A stretch of 63,099 nt of DNA. Source: Balneola sp. (GTDB taxonomy: Bacteria; Bacteroidota; Rhodothermia; Balneolales; Balneolaceae). How positions within the stretch are numbered: position 1 is the first letter of the stretch; the number at the start of each line of letters is the position of its first letter. The position numbers were made by a program, and so were the translations under genes. The notes under the pieces are model-generated. The model had not been told where the DNA came from. It worked only from the letters and a program-made list of their open reading frames with translations, and ran no database searches. Of the stretch, positions 62,962 through 63,099 are shown piece after piece. Location: positions 1 to 63,099 of the forward strand of contig RHLJ01000008.1 of assembly GCA_003712055.1 (NCBI GenBank). The letters are read 5' to 3'.

Positions 62962-63099
62962 GTCTCCGAAAGTTGTTCCTTGAAATAATGTAGAAGCAAA
63001 AAACAGATTGTTTGTGCGAGCTTTATATAAGCTCTGAAATTCTTTTGAATGAGGAGAGCGTAGGGTCGGCTCACAGAGTATAAATTTTTATTACAATGG

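Noticed and set aside
62877-63074. 65-residue minus-strand frame at the right end
   Set aside because: It runs antisense through the promoter and hairpins, has no recognisable motif and unusual composition; the structured leader reading explains the region better.

Overview
The window is a chromosomal stretch of a low-GC (about 40%, by eye) Gram-negative bacterium of the Bacteroidota/Balneolota (FCB) group. Pointers are the DUF3667, DUF3078 and DUF2851 families, ~800-residue FtsX/MacB-type permeases starting 'MFKNYLKIA', a DnaE with a fused N-terminal proofreading exonuclease, and a TAnnTTTG promoter near the right end. Balneolaceae or a close relative is my best guess, by inference only. I see no rRNA, transposase, phage gene or CRISPR array; there is one tRNA (Gln).

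Left part (1-21.8 kb): mostly housekeeping. A perfect heptamer tandem repeat is followed by umuDC (minus), in which UmuD has lost both catalytic residues. Then come a secreted protein, dnaE, a minus-strand group (DUF3667, PLP decarboxylase, DUF3078 barrel, pyrR), a plus-strand group (YtxH, DUF2851, tRNA-Gln, prs, rplY, pth, hppA), and an iron-uptake operon (feoA-feoA-feoB plus an unlisted 44-residue Cys-rich membrane protein) that runs into pyrF and rnhA.

Centre (21.9-53.4 kb): the most striking region. A ~28.5 kb minus-strand array encodes one MacA-like adaptor, two MacB/LolD-type ATPases, ten full-length paralogous permeases (called A to J here in coordinate order) and an in-frame internally deleted relic of an eleventh. 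A sigma54-dependent response regulator and its NtrY-like kinase are divergently encoded next to the adaptor. By reading the gaps I find four sigma54 (-24/-12) promoters facing into the array. Each is preceded, at exactly the same distance, by two 16-bp TGT-N10-ACA palindromes whose starts are exactly 21 bp apart. The array is therefore probably four coordinately switched transcription units: (I) adaptor, ATPase 1, permeases J, I, H; (II) G, F; (III) E, D; (IV) C, B, A, relic, ATPase 2. A 22-copy heptamer tract lies between the adaptor stop and the ATPase 1 start. The two long gaps carry REP-like palindromic modules.

Right part (53.4-63.1 kb): a membrane-anchored SpoIIE/RsbU-type phosphatase, hflK-hflC with a clear terminator, a hybrid histidine kinase, a TetR regulator with an ABC1/AarF kinase, and a YhhQ-type queuosine-precursor transporter. 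The window ends in a strong Bacteroidota-type promoter followed by two hairpins and a T7 run, which looks like an attenuated leader or a small RNA gene.

Together the central genes look like one inducible envelope system: the kinase senses a stress, the regulator with sigma54 activates all four promoters, and a set of diversified permeases shares a small pool of ATPase and adaptor subunits. Substrates and signal cannot be read from the sequence.
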